Positions 17,359 to 26,684 of a stretch of DNA of 64,000 bases are shown here, piece by piece. Below the pieces are notes generated by a model, which saw only the letters and a program-made list of their open reading frames with translations, was not told the DNA's origin and made no database searches. Both the position numbers and the translations under genes were made by a program. Position 1 is the stretch's first letter; each line of letters begins with the position of its first letter. The stretch spans positions 4,213,501-4,277,500 of the forward strand of contig NZ_CP089309.1 in the NCBI RefSeq assembly GCF_021228795.1, written 5' to 3'. This DNA is from Thiocapsa bogorovii (GTDB taxonomy: Bacteria; Pseudomonadota; Gammaproteobacteria; Chromatiales; Chromatiaceae).

Positions 17359-19238
17359 GCCAGAACCCGCAGACGCCCTTGAATCTCTCGATCCGCCATC
17401 TCCTCGCAGCCTATCGCCAACGCCGGCTCACGCCCGCGACGCTGGTGGAGCAGATTCGCACGCGGATCGCCGAGCACGCGGCAGACAACATCTGGATCCA
17501 TGTCCTATCCGACGCCGAGTTGACCCCTTATCTGGCAAGGTTGTTCGAGGCCGATCCGGAGACGCTTCCGCTCTACGGCATCCCCTTCGCGATCAAGGAC
17601 AATATCGACCTCGCGGGCGTGCCGACGACCGCCGCGCTGCCGGAGCTTGCCTGGACACCGGAGCGCTCCGCCACCGTCGTCGAGCATCTGATCGCCGCCG
17701 GCGCGCTGCCCATCGGCAAGACCAATCTCGATCAGCTCGCGACCGGGCTGGTGGGCACCCGCTCGCCCTACGGCGCCGTGCCCAATGCCTTCGATCCGGA
17801 CTACATCGCCGGCGGCAGCAGCTCGGGCTCCGCCGCGGCGGTCGCGCACGGGCTCGTCAGCTTCGCCCTGGGCACGGATACCGCCGGCTCCGGGCGTGTC
17901 CCGGCCGCGCTCAACAATCTGGTCGGCATCAAGCCGACCCGCGGTCTCCTCAGCACCCGCGGTGTCTTGCCGGCCTGCCGCACGCTCGACTGCGTGAGCC
18001 TCTTTACGCTCGATCTGGCCGATGCCAACCAGCTGATGCCGATCGTCGCCGGCTTTGACCCGGAGGATCCCTTTGCGCGGCCCGCACCGTCGCCGCCGCT
18101 GCGGGACCAAGGAGCGACCGATGCATCCTTCCGTTTCGGCGTGCCCTCCACGCTCGAGTGGTTCGGCGATAAGGTGAGCGAGCGTCTGTTCGAGGCGACA
18201 GTGCGACGCCTCGGCGCGCTCGGCGGCGAGGCGGTCACCATCGACTTCACCCCGTTTTCCGAGGCGGCCCGCCTACTCTACGAGGGCCCCTGGGTCGCGG
18301 AGCGTTACGCCGCCGTCGAGGACTGGATCCGAACCCGCCCCGAGACCCTGCACCCGGTCACCCGCGCCATCATCGAGCCGGCCGCCGAGGCTCGTGCGGT
18401 CGATGCCTTCAAGGCTCAATACCGGTTGGCCGAGATCAAGCGCAAAACCGACGCGCTCCTGCTTGATCTGGACTGTGTTCTAACCCTGACGATCGCAACG
18501 CCTTATCGCATCGCGCAGGTCGCCGCCGATCCGATCCGGCTCAACAGCAACCTGGGCTATTACACCAATTTCATGAACCTGCTGGATCTGGCTGCCGTTT
18601 CCGTGCCCGCGGGGATGCGGCCCGATGGTCTGCCATTCGGCGTGACCCTCTTCGCTCCCGCCTTCAGCGACGCGGTTCTGGCACAGCTTGCCGAGCGCCT
18701 GCATCTGGATCCGGGCCAGACCGCTTGGCCGACCCAAGGGGCCACCGGATATCCGGTGTCGGCGGTCGCGACAGGCGGTGCGAGTCGTCTCGCGGCAGAG
18801 CCGAGCGATATGCCGCACGCTTCAGCCTCCAAGCCTGACGACTCGATCCCGGAGAACCTTCCGCTCGTCGTCTGCGGAGCCCACCTCTCCGGACTTGCGC
18901 TCAATCACCAACTGATCGAGCGCGGCGCGCATCTGCTGTGCGCAACCAAGACCGCGCCCCGTTATCGGCTCTACGCACTCCCCGGTGGTCCACCCGAGCG
19001 TCCCGGCCTCATCCGCGTCCCGACAGACGGCGTCGCGATCGAGGTCGAGGTCTGGGCGCTCCCGCAGACGGCCGTCGGCAGCTTTCTCGGCGGCATCCCG
19101 GCACCGCTCGGGCTCGGCAGCGTCGAGCTGGCCGACGGCCGGTGGGAGAAGGGCTTTATTTGCGAGGGTTTCGCGGCGGAGGGTGCGCGAGACATCAGTG
19201 AGCTCGGGGGCTGGCGGGCGTATCTGGGGGGTTGCTGA
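17355..19238 (+). CDS. atzF: Allophanate hydrolase
   Basis: The 627-residue protein has an N-terminal amidase-signature domain and a C-terminal allophanate hydrolase domain (about 460-627), the AtzF/DUR1 arrangement. The Ser-cisSer-Lys triad is visible: Lys81 in AIKDNID, Ser155-157 in [12 protein letters not shown], and the nucleophile Ser179 in [11 protein letters not shown]. It hydrolyses allophanate to CO2 and ammonia, completing guanidine (or urea) breakdown. A Pro/Ala-poor linker around 445-480 joins the domains. The ATG overlaps the carboxylase TGA. The last codons run straight into intergenic GCCGCCAGCC repeat DNA. It is the last gene of the operon. Confidence 0.93.
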   Translation: MSQNPQTPLNLSIRHLLAAYRQRRLTPATLVEQIRTRIAEHAADNIWIHVLSDAELTPYLARLFEADPETLPLYGIPFAIKDNIDLAGVPTTAALPELAWTPERSATVVEHLIAAGALPIGKTNLDQLATGLVGTRSPYGAVPNAFDPDYIAGGSSSGSAAAVAHGLVSFALGTDTAGSGRVPAALNNLVGIKPTRGLLSTRGVLPACRTLDCVSLFTLDLADANQLMPIVAGFDPEDPFARPAPSPPLRDQGATDASFRFGVPSTLEWFGDKVSERLFEATVRRLGALGGEAVTIDFTPFSEAARLLYEGPWVAERYAAVEDWIRTRPETLHPVTRAIIEPAAEARAVDAFKAQYRLAEIKRKTDALLLDLDCVLTLTIATPYRIAQVAADPIRLNSNLGYYTNFMNLLDLAAVSVPAGMRPDGLPFGVTLFAPAFSDAVLAQLAERLHLDPGQTAWPTQGATGYPVSAVATGGASRLAAEPSDMPHASASKPDDSIPENLPLVVCGAHLSGLALNHQLIERGAHLLCATKTAPRYRLYALPGGPPERPGLIRVPTDGVAIEVEVWALPQTAVGSFLGGIPAPLGLGSVELADGRWEKGFICEGFAAEGARDISELGGWRAYLGGC

Positions 19239-19288
19239 GGTCGGCCGCCAGCCGCCAGCCAGGAGTGGATGACCGGAACCTGGAATCC

Positions 19289-19336
19289 GATAGCTGATAG
19301 CTGATAGCTGATAGCTGATAGCTGATCGCTGATCGC
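19289..19336. repeat. GATAGCT 7-bp tandem repeat (second locus)
   Basis: About seven units of GATAGCT/GATCGCT are followed by AGGAAGCAAGAGGC. The array and flanks match those at 11981-12031, and both are preceded by GCCGCCAGCC-like sequence. Just downstream (19350-19380) CCCCGGGCCCTCG is directly repeated twice. Confidence 0.85.
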
Positions 19337-19513
19337 AGGAAGCAAGAGGCTCGCCCCGGGCCCTCGCCCCGGGCCCTCGGCACACCCCCGCACAAAATTC
19401 CCCCCGACCGAACCGCGAAGCTCTGCGACAATACGCCGGTTGCCGCGGCACGGGTCCGCGCGCTCGATTCCAGACAACCCGCAACGAAAAGACGAGAGAG
19501 GTACGTTCGACCA

Positions 19514-22288
19514 ATGGCATCCCAAACCACCAAACATGTATTCGCATTCGAAGACGGCGACGGCAAGGACAAAAGACTGCTCGGGGGCAAGGGCGCCAAT
19601 CTTTGCGAGATGACCCAGATGGGTCTGAATGTCCCGCCCGGTTTCGTGATCTCCACCGCAGCCTGCCTGGAGTACCTCGATTCGCCCGAGCGTGCCTTGC
19701 CCGCCGGCCTGATGGACGCGGTACATGCGCAGATGCGTGCCGTGGAGAAGAAGACCGGAAAGGGGTTCGGCGATCCGGACAATCCCTTGCTGGTCTCGGT
19801 GCGCTCCGGCTCGGCCATGTCCATGCCCGGCATGATGGACACGATTCTGAACTTGGGTCTGAACGAGGAGACGCTGCAGGGCGAGATCCGCGCCACCGGG
19901 GATGCCCGCTTCGGCTACGACGCCTATCGCCGCTTCATCCAGCTCTTCGGCAAGGTTGCTCTCGGCGTGCCGGATGCGGCCTTCGACCACGAGCTCGAGG
20001 AGGTCAAGGAGGCGGCGCACGCCAAGCAGGACGTCGACCTGAGCGCGAATGATCTGAAAGAGGTCAGCGAGCGTTTCCTTCGGGTCGTTGAGGCGCATAC
20101 CGGTCACCCCTTCCCGTCCGATCCCTACCGTCAATTGGAGATCGCCATCAAGGCGGTCTTCAATAGCTGGGGCGGCAAGCGCGCGGTCGACTACCGCAGA
20201 CAGTTCCACATCACGCCCGAGATGGCCAACGGCACCGCGGTCAACGTGGTCACCATGGTCTTCGGCAACCGCGGCGATGACTCGGCGACCGGCGTTGCCT
20301 TTACGCGCAACCCGGGTTCGGGCGAGAACAAGCTCTACGGCGAGTATCTGGTCAACGCCCAGGGCGAGGACGTGGTCGCCGGTATCCGCACGCCCAAGCC
20401 GATCTCGCGGCTGCGTGCGGAGATGCCCGAGATGGCGGCTCAGCTCGACATCCTCCGCGAGAAGCTCGAGACCCACTACCGCGAGGTGCAGGACTTCGAG
20501 TTCACGATCGAGCGCGGCCAGCTCTTCTGTCTGCAGACCCGCAACGGCAAGATGAACGCGGTCGCGATGGTACGCACTTCGGTGGAGATGGAACGGGAGG
20601 GTTTGATCAGCAAGGAGGAGGCGCTGCTGCGCATCCAGCCCGATCTGCTCGAGCAGATGCTCTTCCCGCGCCTGGATCCGACGGTCAAGGCCGAGCCGGT
20701 CGCTCAGGGTCTTCCGGCATCCCCCGGCGCGGCGTTCGGGATCGCGGTCTTCGATGCCGATCGTGCCGAACAGTTCGGCCATGAGCTTGGTCAGAAGGTC
20801 ATCCTGGTTCGGGAGGAGACCAAGCCGGAGGATATCCACGGTTTCTTTGCGGCGGAAGGTATCCTGACCTCACGCGGGGGCAAGACCTCCCATGCGGCCG
20901 TCGTCGCGCGCGGCATGGGCAAGCCCTGCGTCGCGGGCGCCGAAGGCATCAGCGTGGACGTGAACCGGCGGGAGGCTCGGGTCGGCTTGACCAGTTTCAA
21001 AGAAGGCGACGTCATTACCATCGACGGCACCTCGGGTAAGGTCTATCTCGGCGCGATCCCGACGGTCGAGCCCGACTTCACGCCCGAGCTCGACGTCCTG
21101 CTCGGGTGGGCAGACGAGATGGCCCGGCTCAAGGTTATGGCCAACGCGGACACGCCCGAGGATGCTCGTCGCGCGCGAAAATACGGTGCTGTCGGCATCG
21201 GTCTGGCGCGCACCGAGCGCATGTTCAACGACGTCCAGCGCCTGCCGGTGGTGATCGAAATGATCGTCGCCGAGACCCCGGAGACACGTCAGGCGGCACT
21301 CGATAAGCTGTTGCCTCTGCAGCGCAAGGACTTCCGCGATCTATTCGAGGTGATGGCGCCGAATCCGGTCACCATTCGGTTGCTCGACCCGCCGATCCAC
21401 GAGTTCTTGCCCGACGAGCATGTCCTCGAGCGCGAGCTGACGGATCTGCGTGTCCTCGCTCGCACGACGCGCGGCATGAGCGTGCTGGCCGGGGCGATGG
21501 GACTGCTCCACTCGCCCGACAACGTCCGCCAAGATGTCGAGTCGCTTCGGCGCATGGTCGACCCGGCGATCGTCGAGGAGGCCATCGCCAAGAAGGAGGC
21601 GATGCTGCGCAAGGTCCGTGCGCTCTACGAGACCAACCCCATGCTGGGTCATCGCGGCGTGCGTCTCGGCATCACCTTCCCCGAGATCTACCAGATGCAG
21701 ATCCGGGCGATCCTGGAAGCGGCGGCCGAATGCACCAAGGCGGGCATCGAGGTCCATCCACAGATCAAGGTGCCGCAGGTCTGCACGGCGCAGGAGCTGC
21801 GGATGGTCAAGGCGTTTGTCGACACCATCCATGCCGAGGTCGCCGAGACCTACGGCCAGCCGGTGAACTTCAAGTTCGGCACCATGATCGAGGTGGTGCG
21901 GGCCTGCATGCGTGCCGAGTCGCTCGCGGAAGAGGCGGAGTTCTTCTCCTTCGGCACCAACGACTTGACGCAGGCGACCTTCTCCTTCTCGCGCGAGGAC
22001 GCCGAGAACAAGTTCCTGCCGCTCTACAACCAATCCGGCATTCTGCAAGACAACCCCTTCGAGGTGCTGGACGTGAAGGGTGTGGGCAAGCTGATGCAGT
22101 TGGCCGTGGACTGGGGCCGCTCGGTCAAACCCAACCTGCATGTCGGCATCTGCGGCGAGCACGGCGGCCATCCGGCCTCCATCGCCTTCTGCCACCAAGC
22201 CGGGTTGGACTACGTGAGCTGCTCGGGTCCGCGCGTGCCGGTCGCCCGGCTTGCGGCCGCCCATGCGGCGCTGAACGCGACTCGATAG
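19514..22288 (+). CDS. ppdK: Pyruvate, phosphate dikinase
   Basis: The 924-residue enzyme interconverts pyruvate, ATP and phosphate with PEP, AMP and pyrophosphate. The three parts are visible: the ATP-grasp nucleotide domain (LLGGKGANLCEM, VSVRSGSAMSMPGMMDTILN), the phosphohistidine domain with His460 in GGKTSHAAVVARGMGKPCV, and the C-terminal PEP/pyruvate barrel (GLARTERMF, LGHRGVRLG, FSFGTNDLTQ, CGEHGG). Length is typical. In phototrophs and other autotrophs it provides PEP from pyruvate. A GAGAGAGG lies upstream of the ATG. No PpdK regulatory kinase is adjacent. Confidence 0.96.
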   Translation: MASQTTKHVFAFEDGDGKDKRLLGGKGANLCEMTQMGLNVPPGFVISTAACLEYLDSPERALPAGLMDAVHAQMRAVEKKTGKGFGDPDNPLLVSVRSGSAMSMPGMMDTILNLGLNEETLQGEIRATGDARFGYDAYRRFIQLFGKVALGVPDAAFDHELEEVKEAAHAKQDVDLSANDLKEVSERFLRVVEAHTGHPFPSDPYRQLEIAIKAVFNSWGGKRAVDYRRQFHITPEMANGTAVNVVTMVFGNRGDDSATGVAFTRNPGSGENKLYGEYLVNAQGEDVVAGIRTPKPISRLRAEMPEMAAQLDILREKLETHYREVQDFEFTIERGQLFCLQTRNGKMNAVAMVRTSVEMEREGLISKEEALLRIQPDLLEQMLFPRLDPTVKAEPVAQGLPASPGAAFGIAVFDADRAEQFGHELGQKVILVREETKPEDIHGFFAAEGILTSRGGKTSHAAVVARGMGKPCVAGAEGISVDVNRREARVGLTSFKEGDVITIDGTSGKVYLGAIPTVEPDFTPELDVLLGWADEMARLKVMANADTPEDARRARKYGAVGIGLARTERMFNDVQRLPVVIEMIVAETPETRQAALDKLLPLQRKDFRDLFEVMAPNPVTIRLLDPPIHEFLPDEHVLERELTDLRVLARTTRGMSVLAGAMGLLHSPDNVRQDVESLRRMVDPAIVEEAIAKKEAMLRKVRALYETNPMLGHRGVRLGITFPEIYQMQIRAILEAAAECTKAGIEVHPQIKVPQVCTAQELRMVKAFVDTIHAEVAETYGQPVNFKFGTMIEVVRACMRAESLAEEAEFFSFGTNDLTQATFSFSREDAENKFLPLYNQSGILQDNPFEVLDVKGVGKLMQLAVDWGRSVKPNLHVGICGEHGGHPASIAFCHQAGLDYVSCSGPRVPVARLAAAHAALNATR

Positions 22289-22493
22289 GGTAGGGAGCCG
22301 ATGATCCGGCCAGGGATGGCCGTTCGTGACGGGAGAGCATTTTTTCCTGCGTGCACGTCATGGGATCGACCGTTGCGGGTGATCGGATGGCCCTCCGCAC
22401 TGCGCAGGGATGTGCTTCGTTGCCGTCAACGCAGGTCAGCCCCATTCTCTAAGGGTCGACCGTCTATCGACCTCTCCACGAGGATGCATTCAC

Positions 22494-22994
22494 ATGAGGG
22501 TGAAACCGCACCCACAAGCTCCCGAGCTCACTGAACTTTACGACACCGACATCGTTGCCTGGGCAAACGAGCAGGCGCGGCTCCTGCGCACCGGTTGCCT
22601 GGACCGGCTCGATATCGAGCACCTTGCCGAGGAGTTCGAGGACGTGGGCAAGAGCGAGCAACGCGAGCTGGCCAGTCGTATGACGGTTCTGTTGACGCAC
22701 CTACTGAGGTCGCGGTTTCAGCCGGAGCGGCGAGGCGCGAGCTGGGAGACCACCATCCGCACGCAGCGCGCAGGCATCGCGCGGCGCCTCCGTCGTACGC
22801 CAAGTCTGGCGCGATCGCTCGACGATCCCGACTGGTGGGCCGATGCCTGGGACGACGCACTGGACGCTGCCACGCGCGAGACCGGTATCGCCGACCTGCC
22901 AAGGAACTGTCTGTGGGCTGTCGGTCAGGTGCTGGACGGCGATTGGTTGCCGAGCGGCAAAGACCCTTTGCCGCCGTCCGATAGGAAAGAATAA
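22494..22994 (+). CDS. DUF29 family protein
   Basis: The 166-residue protein matches DUF29: the N-terminal pattern LYDTDIVAWANEQARLLRTG (about 14-33), then DIEHLAEEFEDVGKSEQREL, HLLRSRFQPERRGASW and the C-terminal NCLWAVGQVLDGDWLP. DUF29 proteins are abundant in cyanobacteria and purple sulfur bacteria, often in multiple copies, with no proven function. The ATG at 22494 begins the conserved core; an open frame from 22410 adds 28 unrelated residues. It has no clear operon partner. Confidence 0.83.
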   Translation: MRVKPHPQAPELTELYDTDIVAWANEQARLLRTGCLDRLDIEHLAEEFEDVGKSEQRELASRMTVLLTHLLRSRFQPERRGASWETTIRTQRAGIARRLRRTPSLARSLDDPDWWADAWDDALDAATRETGIADLPRNCLWAVGQVLDGDWLPSGKDPLPPSDRKE

Positions 22995-23071
22995 AGCGAT
23001 TCCCGATGAATCCGAAACGCGGTTGGGCACCCTGCCCATCCCGCGTGTTTGCGGCCTGGCCGCGACGTTCC

Positions 23072-23536
23072 TTAAGGCTTGATATAGGTAAAGTCTTGCT
23101 GCTGCAGCCGCGACAACTCGGCGACGCCGCTCGGGACGATATCGGCCTCGCTCAGGTCATACATGTCGTCGACCTCAACATTGCGGCCCTTCAGGGTGTT
23201 CGCGCAGACCTCGAACGCAACGCCCTGTTGTTTGAGCCCGTCGATCCTCGCGGCCATGTTCTGGTCGGCATTCGCCGCTTTCATCTTGGTGCCCTCCAGA
23301 GCGTCGGGTTCGAGGAGCAACGAGATGCCGTCGCCGTGCATAACGACCTTGACCTCGATATTCTCGGCTCCGACCGCATCGATCTGATTCTGAATATTGC
23401 GTAGGGCCGCGATCTGTGTCGCCGCATCATCGACGTTGATGTGGTAGACGACCTTCTGCTGCCCATAGCGCTCGTCTGCGTTGGCGGCGCCGGCGACCAG
23501 AAGGAAGAGGGATGAAGCCAGGATGATGCGTTTCAC
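23072..23536 (-). CDS. Periplasmic DsrE/F-like protein
   Basis: The 154-residue protein has a signal peptide (MKRIILASSLFLLVAGAANA) followed by a DsrE/DsrF-type alpha/beta domain: KVVYHINVDD, VVMHGDGISLLL and a conserved single cysteine Cys111 in FEVCANTL. DsrE-family cysteines carry persulfides in sulfur-oxidising bacteria, but exported members are poorly characterised; a periplasmic sulfur-handling role is an inference. It is divergent from the PhnD-like gene across 241 bp that must contain both promoters. Confidence 0.8.
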   Translation of the reverse strand: MKRIILASSLFLLVAGAANADERYGQQKVVYHINVDDAATQIAALRNIQNQIDAVGAENIEVKVVMHGDGISLLLEPDALEGTKMKAANADQNMAARIDGLKQQGVAFEVCANTLKGRNVEVDDMYDLSEADIVPSGVAELSRLQQQDFTYIKP

Positions 23537-23777
23537 TCGATATACTCCGATAGTGGTTTTTGTTTGATTTGTCGTGCGCTAGGGTCGGACGGGTGTGTTC
23601 ACGACGCGATGCACGGGTTACCGATGCGTTGCGCAAGCCCCTTCGGATGGATCTCCGACTCTGCAAGGAGGATATGCCATAATCGGCTGGGATAATTCAG
23701 CGCTCTGAGTATGGATTTGGCCGGCGGCGCCGGATATCGTCAATCCTGCAGCCCGCGTGCGATAGGGGGTCGATCGG

Positions 23778-24731
23778 ATGGCAACAGCAGAAACGTGTTC
23801 TTCGCGCTCGGGTTCCGCCTTCGGTCTCCGTGGCGTTTCGTCATTCGGGTTGCTCCGGCCTCTGTTGCTTCTTCTGTGTGCGTTCACCTTAAACTTTCCG
23901 TGTGCGACCGGGTCGCAGGCGGGGTCGGGGACAGGGGGTGCGCATCAACCGGAGGCGGCGCCCACGCTGACCTTCGGGGTCGTCCCCCAGCAGGCATCCA
24001 GCAAGCTGGCGCGGCTCTGGTCGCCGATCCTGGACGACCTGAGTGCACGCACCGGGGTCCAAATCGGTTTCCGCACGGCACCGGATATCCCGACCTTCGA
24101 GCAGCGATTGGCCGCGGGCGACTATGATCTGGCCTACATGAACCCCTACCACTACACGGTCTTCAGTCAATCCCCGGGCTATCGTGCCTTCGCGCGACAA
24201 CGTGGTCAGCGCATCCGCGGACTCCTGGTGGTGCGGCGTGATTCACCGATCAAGGACATCGCCGAACTGGCCGGACAGGAGATCGCCTTTCCGGCGCCCG
24301 CGGCCTTTGCCGCCAGCGTCCTGCCACAGGCCGCGCTGCGCCGGGCCGGGATCGATATCAAGCCGCACTATGTGCGCTCGCACGATTCGGTGTATCGCGC
24401 CGTGGTCGGGGGGCTGTACCCCGCCGGCGGCGGAATCGAGCGGACCTTTCAGGGGGCCGAGCCGGAGGTGCGCGACCAACTGCGGGTCCTCTGGATGACC
24501 CCCGAATACACGCCGCATGCGATCGCGGCGCACCCACGGGTCGATCCGGCTCTGGTGGCGAGGATCCGTGATGCCATGGTGTCGATGGCGGAGACGCCGC
24601 AGGGGGCCGAGCTGCTGGCGGCGATCGAGTTCGATGGGATCGAGGCCGGCGAGGACGCCGATTGGGACGACGTACGCGCCCTCGGAATCGACCTGCCGAT
24701 CGAGACCGCGGTCCCCGATATCCGCCGATGA
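23778..24731 (+). CDS. PhnD-like periplasmic binding protein, probable sensor partner
   Basis: The 317-residue protein has an N-terminal hydrophobic export signal (LLRPLLLLLCAFTLNFPCATGS) and the fold of phosphate/phosphite/phosphonate binding proteins: LTFGVVPQQASSKLARLWSPI, an AAGDYDLAYMNPYHYTV segment, and GQEIAFPAPAAFAASVLPQAALRRAGI. No ABC permease or ATPase is adjacent. Instead, its TGA overlaps the ATG of a hybrid histidine kinase (ATGA), so it most likely presents a ligand to that kinase's periplasmic domain. The ligand is unknown; phosphonate-type compounds are only the family prototype. Confidence 0.83.
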   Translation: MATAETCSSRSGSAFGLRGVSSFGLLRPLLLLLCAFTLNFPCATGSQAGSGTGGAHQPEAAPTLTFGVVPQQASSKLARLWSPILDDLSARTGVQIGFRTAPDIPTFEQRLAAGDYDLAYMNPYHYTVFSQSPGYRAFARQRGQRIRGLLVVRRDSPIKDIAELAGQEIAFPAPAAFAASVLPQAALRRAGIDIKPHYVRSHDSVYRAVVGGLYPAGGGIERTFQGAEPEVRDQLRVLWMTPEYTPHAIAAHPRVDPALVARIRDAMVSMAETPQGAELLAAIEFDGIEAGEDADWDDVRALGIDLPIETAVPDIRR

Positions 24732-26671
24732 ATCTTGGTCGCGCCGGTTGGATCCTGTCGTTTCGCGGCAAGACCGTCATCGGCATCGCGCTGATCGAGA
24801 TCGTTCTGCTCGCGATTCTGGTCTGGTCGAGCCTGCATTATCTCGGCGATTCAAGCGTCCGTTCCATCGCCGATCGCGCCCGCGATACCGCTACACAGTT
24901 CGCCGCCTTGGCCAAGGACGCGGTCTTGTCCGAGGATCTGGCCACCTTGGAAACCTTCGCCGACGAGGTCATGGCCAACGAGCACATGGCTTACCTGCGC
25001 GTCATCGGCTACGGAAATCTCTTGGTCCAGCGTGGCGCGCCCGAAGTCCTCGCCAGGCCGTACGAGGCCGACTCGGAGACGGTGCGCCCTGTAGACGGCA
25101 TGTTCGACGCCGACGCGCCGGTTCGCGAAGGCGGGACGGATTTCGGTCGAATCGAGATCGGGATGTCCACGCAGGCGCAGGAAACGCTCCTCGAAGAGGC
25201 GCGCACGTACCTCTTGAGTATTGCGACGGCCGAGGTGGTGCTGGTTGCCTTGTTCTCGATCCTGCTGGGGACTTATCTCACCCGCGCCCTGGATGGACTG
25301 CGCGGGGCGGCACACGCCATCATCGAGGGTGGACCCGGGCACATGGTGCCGGTGCGCGGCCGCGACGAGATCGCAGATACGGCACGCGCCTTCAACACGA
25401 TGTCCGAGCGCCTGCGGCGGAGCTACTCGGAGCTGGATGAGGCACGGCGTCGTGCCGAGGCCGCCGCCGACGCGGCGGAGGCGGCATCCGCCGAGGCCAC
25501 TCGGGCCAATGCGGCCAAATCCCGGTTCCTGGCCCATATGAGCCATGAGCTGCGCACCCCGTTGAACGCCGTGTTGGGGACCCTCGACCTCGCCGAAGAC
25601 TGGGTGTTGCCGGCCGAGCAGCATGCACAGCTCGGTGTCGCGCGGGACGCGGGCCGGGCGCTGCTCGAGCTGATCAACAATGTGCTCGACCTCTCCAAGA
25701 TCGAGTCGGGTGAGATGGATCTTTACCCGGAGCCGGCGAACCTGGACGCGCTGGTGCGTGCCGCGGTGTCGATGGTCCTGCCGCTCGCGCAGGCCAAGGG
25801 CCTGACGCTGGAGGCGCGGGTCGATCCAAGTCTGCCCGCTGCCGTTTCGGTCGATCCGCTGCGTTTGCGTCAAGTGCTGGTCAATTTGGCCGGCAATGCG
25901 GTGAAGTTCACCGAAGCGGGTCGAATCGAGCTGCGCGTCGAGACCCGGTGCCCCGGCGAACCCTGTCAACGCGTGCGCTTCGAGGTCCTCGACTCCGGCA
26001 TCGGCATACCGCTGGACCGTCAGGCCAGCCTGTTCGACGAATTCACCCAGGTGAACGATCCAGTCGGACACGAACGGCGCGGCGGGACCGGCCTCGGGCT
26101 CGCGATCTCGCAGCGCATTGTCAATCTGATGGGCGGGAGCATCCATATCGACAGTGCGCCCGGTCGCGGAAGCTGTTTTTGGTTCGAGCTGACCCTGATA
26201 CCTGCGGAGCGGATTGCACCGCCTGAACCTCGGCGGTCGGTCCCGACCTGTCGTCCTGCGGATCAGGATGCTCGCAGCGCCTTGCCGGTCCTGCTCGTCG
26301 ACGACAACCAGGTCAATCGCATGGTGGCCGAGGCGACCTTAAAGAAGGCAGGCTATCGGGTGAGCACCGCGACCAACGGTGTAGAGGCGCTCGAGGTGGT
26401 CTGCGCCGGGCCGATCGGCAGCATCCTCATGGACGTTTCCATGCCCGTCATGGACGGGATCGAGGCCTCGCGTCGGATTCGCGCGCTAAGCGGTGACCCT
26501 GGTCGTGTGCCCATCATCGCCATGACGGCACACGCTTTGAAGGAAGAGGAGGATCGCTGCATGGCGGCGGGGATGGACGACTTTATTACCAAACCCTTTG
26601 TTCGCGCGAGTCTTCTGGACGTGCTCGCCCGGTGGCATGGACGCGACACGGAATCGCACAGGCCGCACTAG
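24728..26671 (+). CDS. Hybrid sensor histidine kinase (TM-HAMP-HisKA-HATPase-REC)
   Basis: The 647-residue membrane kinase has a first membrane span at about 16-39, a small periplasmic sensor to about 160, a second span (YLLSIATAEVVLVALFSILLG), HAMP, and an Ala/Glu-rich coiled coil. HisKA follows with His273 in HMSHELRTPLN, HATPase with VNLAGNAVKFTE, DSGIGIP and GGTGLGLAI, and a C-terminal receiver with Asp569 in LMDVSMPVMDG. No output domain or DNA-binding regulator is encoded nearby, so the phosphate may pass to a distant phosphotransfer protein. Start overlap with the PhnD-like gene suggests a sensing pair. Confidence 0.9.
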   Translation: MNLGRAGWILSFRGKTVIGIALIEIVLLAILVWSSLHYLGDSSVRSIADRARDTATQFAALAKDAVLSEDLATLETFADEVMANEHMAYLRVIGYGNLLVQRGAPEVLARPYEADSETVRPVDGMFDADAPVREGGTDFGRIEIGMSTQAQETLLEEARTYLLSIATAEVVLVALFSILLGTYLTRALDGLRGAAHAIIEGGPGHMVPVRGRDEIADTARAFNTMSERLRRSYSELDEARRRAEAAADAAEAASAEATRANAAKSRFLAHMSHELRTPLNAVLGTLDLAEDWVLPAEQHAQLGVARDAGRALLELINNVLDLSKIESGEMDLYPEPANLDALVRAAVSMVLPLAQAKGLTLEARVDPSLPAAVSVDPLRLRQVLVNLAGNAVKFTEAGRIELRVETRCPGEPCQRVRFEVLDSGIGIPLDRQASLFDEFTQVNDPVGHERRGGTGLGLAISQRIVNLMGGSIHIDSAPGRGSCFWFELTLIPAERIAPPEPRRSVPTCRPADQDARSALPVLLVDDNQVNRMVAEATLKKAGYRVSTATNGVEALEVVCAGPIGSILMDVSMPVMDGIEASRRIRALSGDPGRVPIIAMTAHALKEEEDRCMAAGMDDFITKPFVRASLLDVLARWHGRDTESHRPH

Positions 26672-26684
26672 GTGCTAGCACCCG

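Noticed and set aside
18971-20839. 622-codon minus-strand open frame
   Set aside because: It spans the allophanate hydrolase end, the GATAGCT repeat (giving LSAISYQ-like repeats) and ppdK; no conserved domain is visible.
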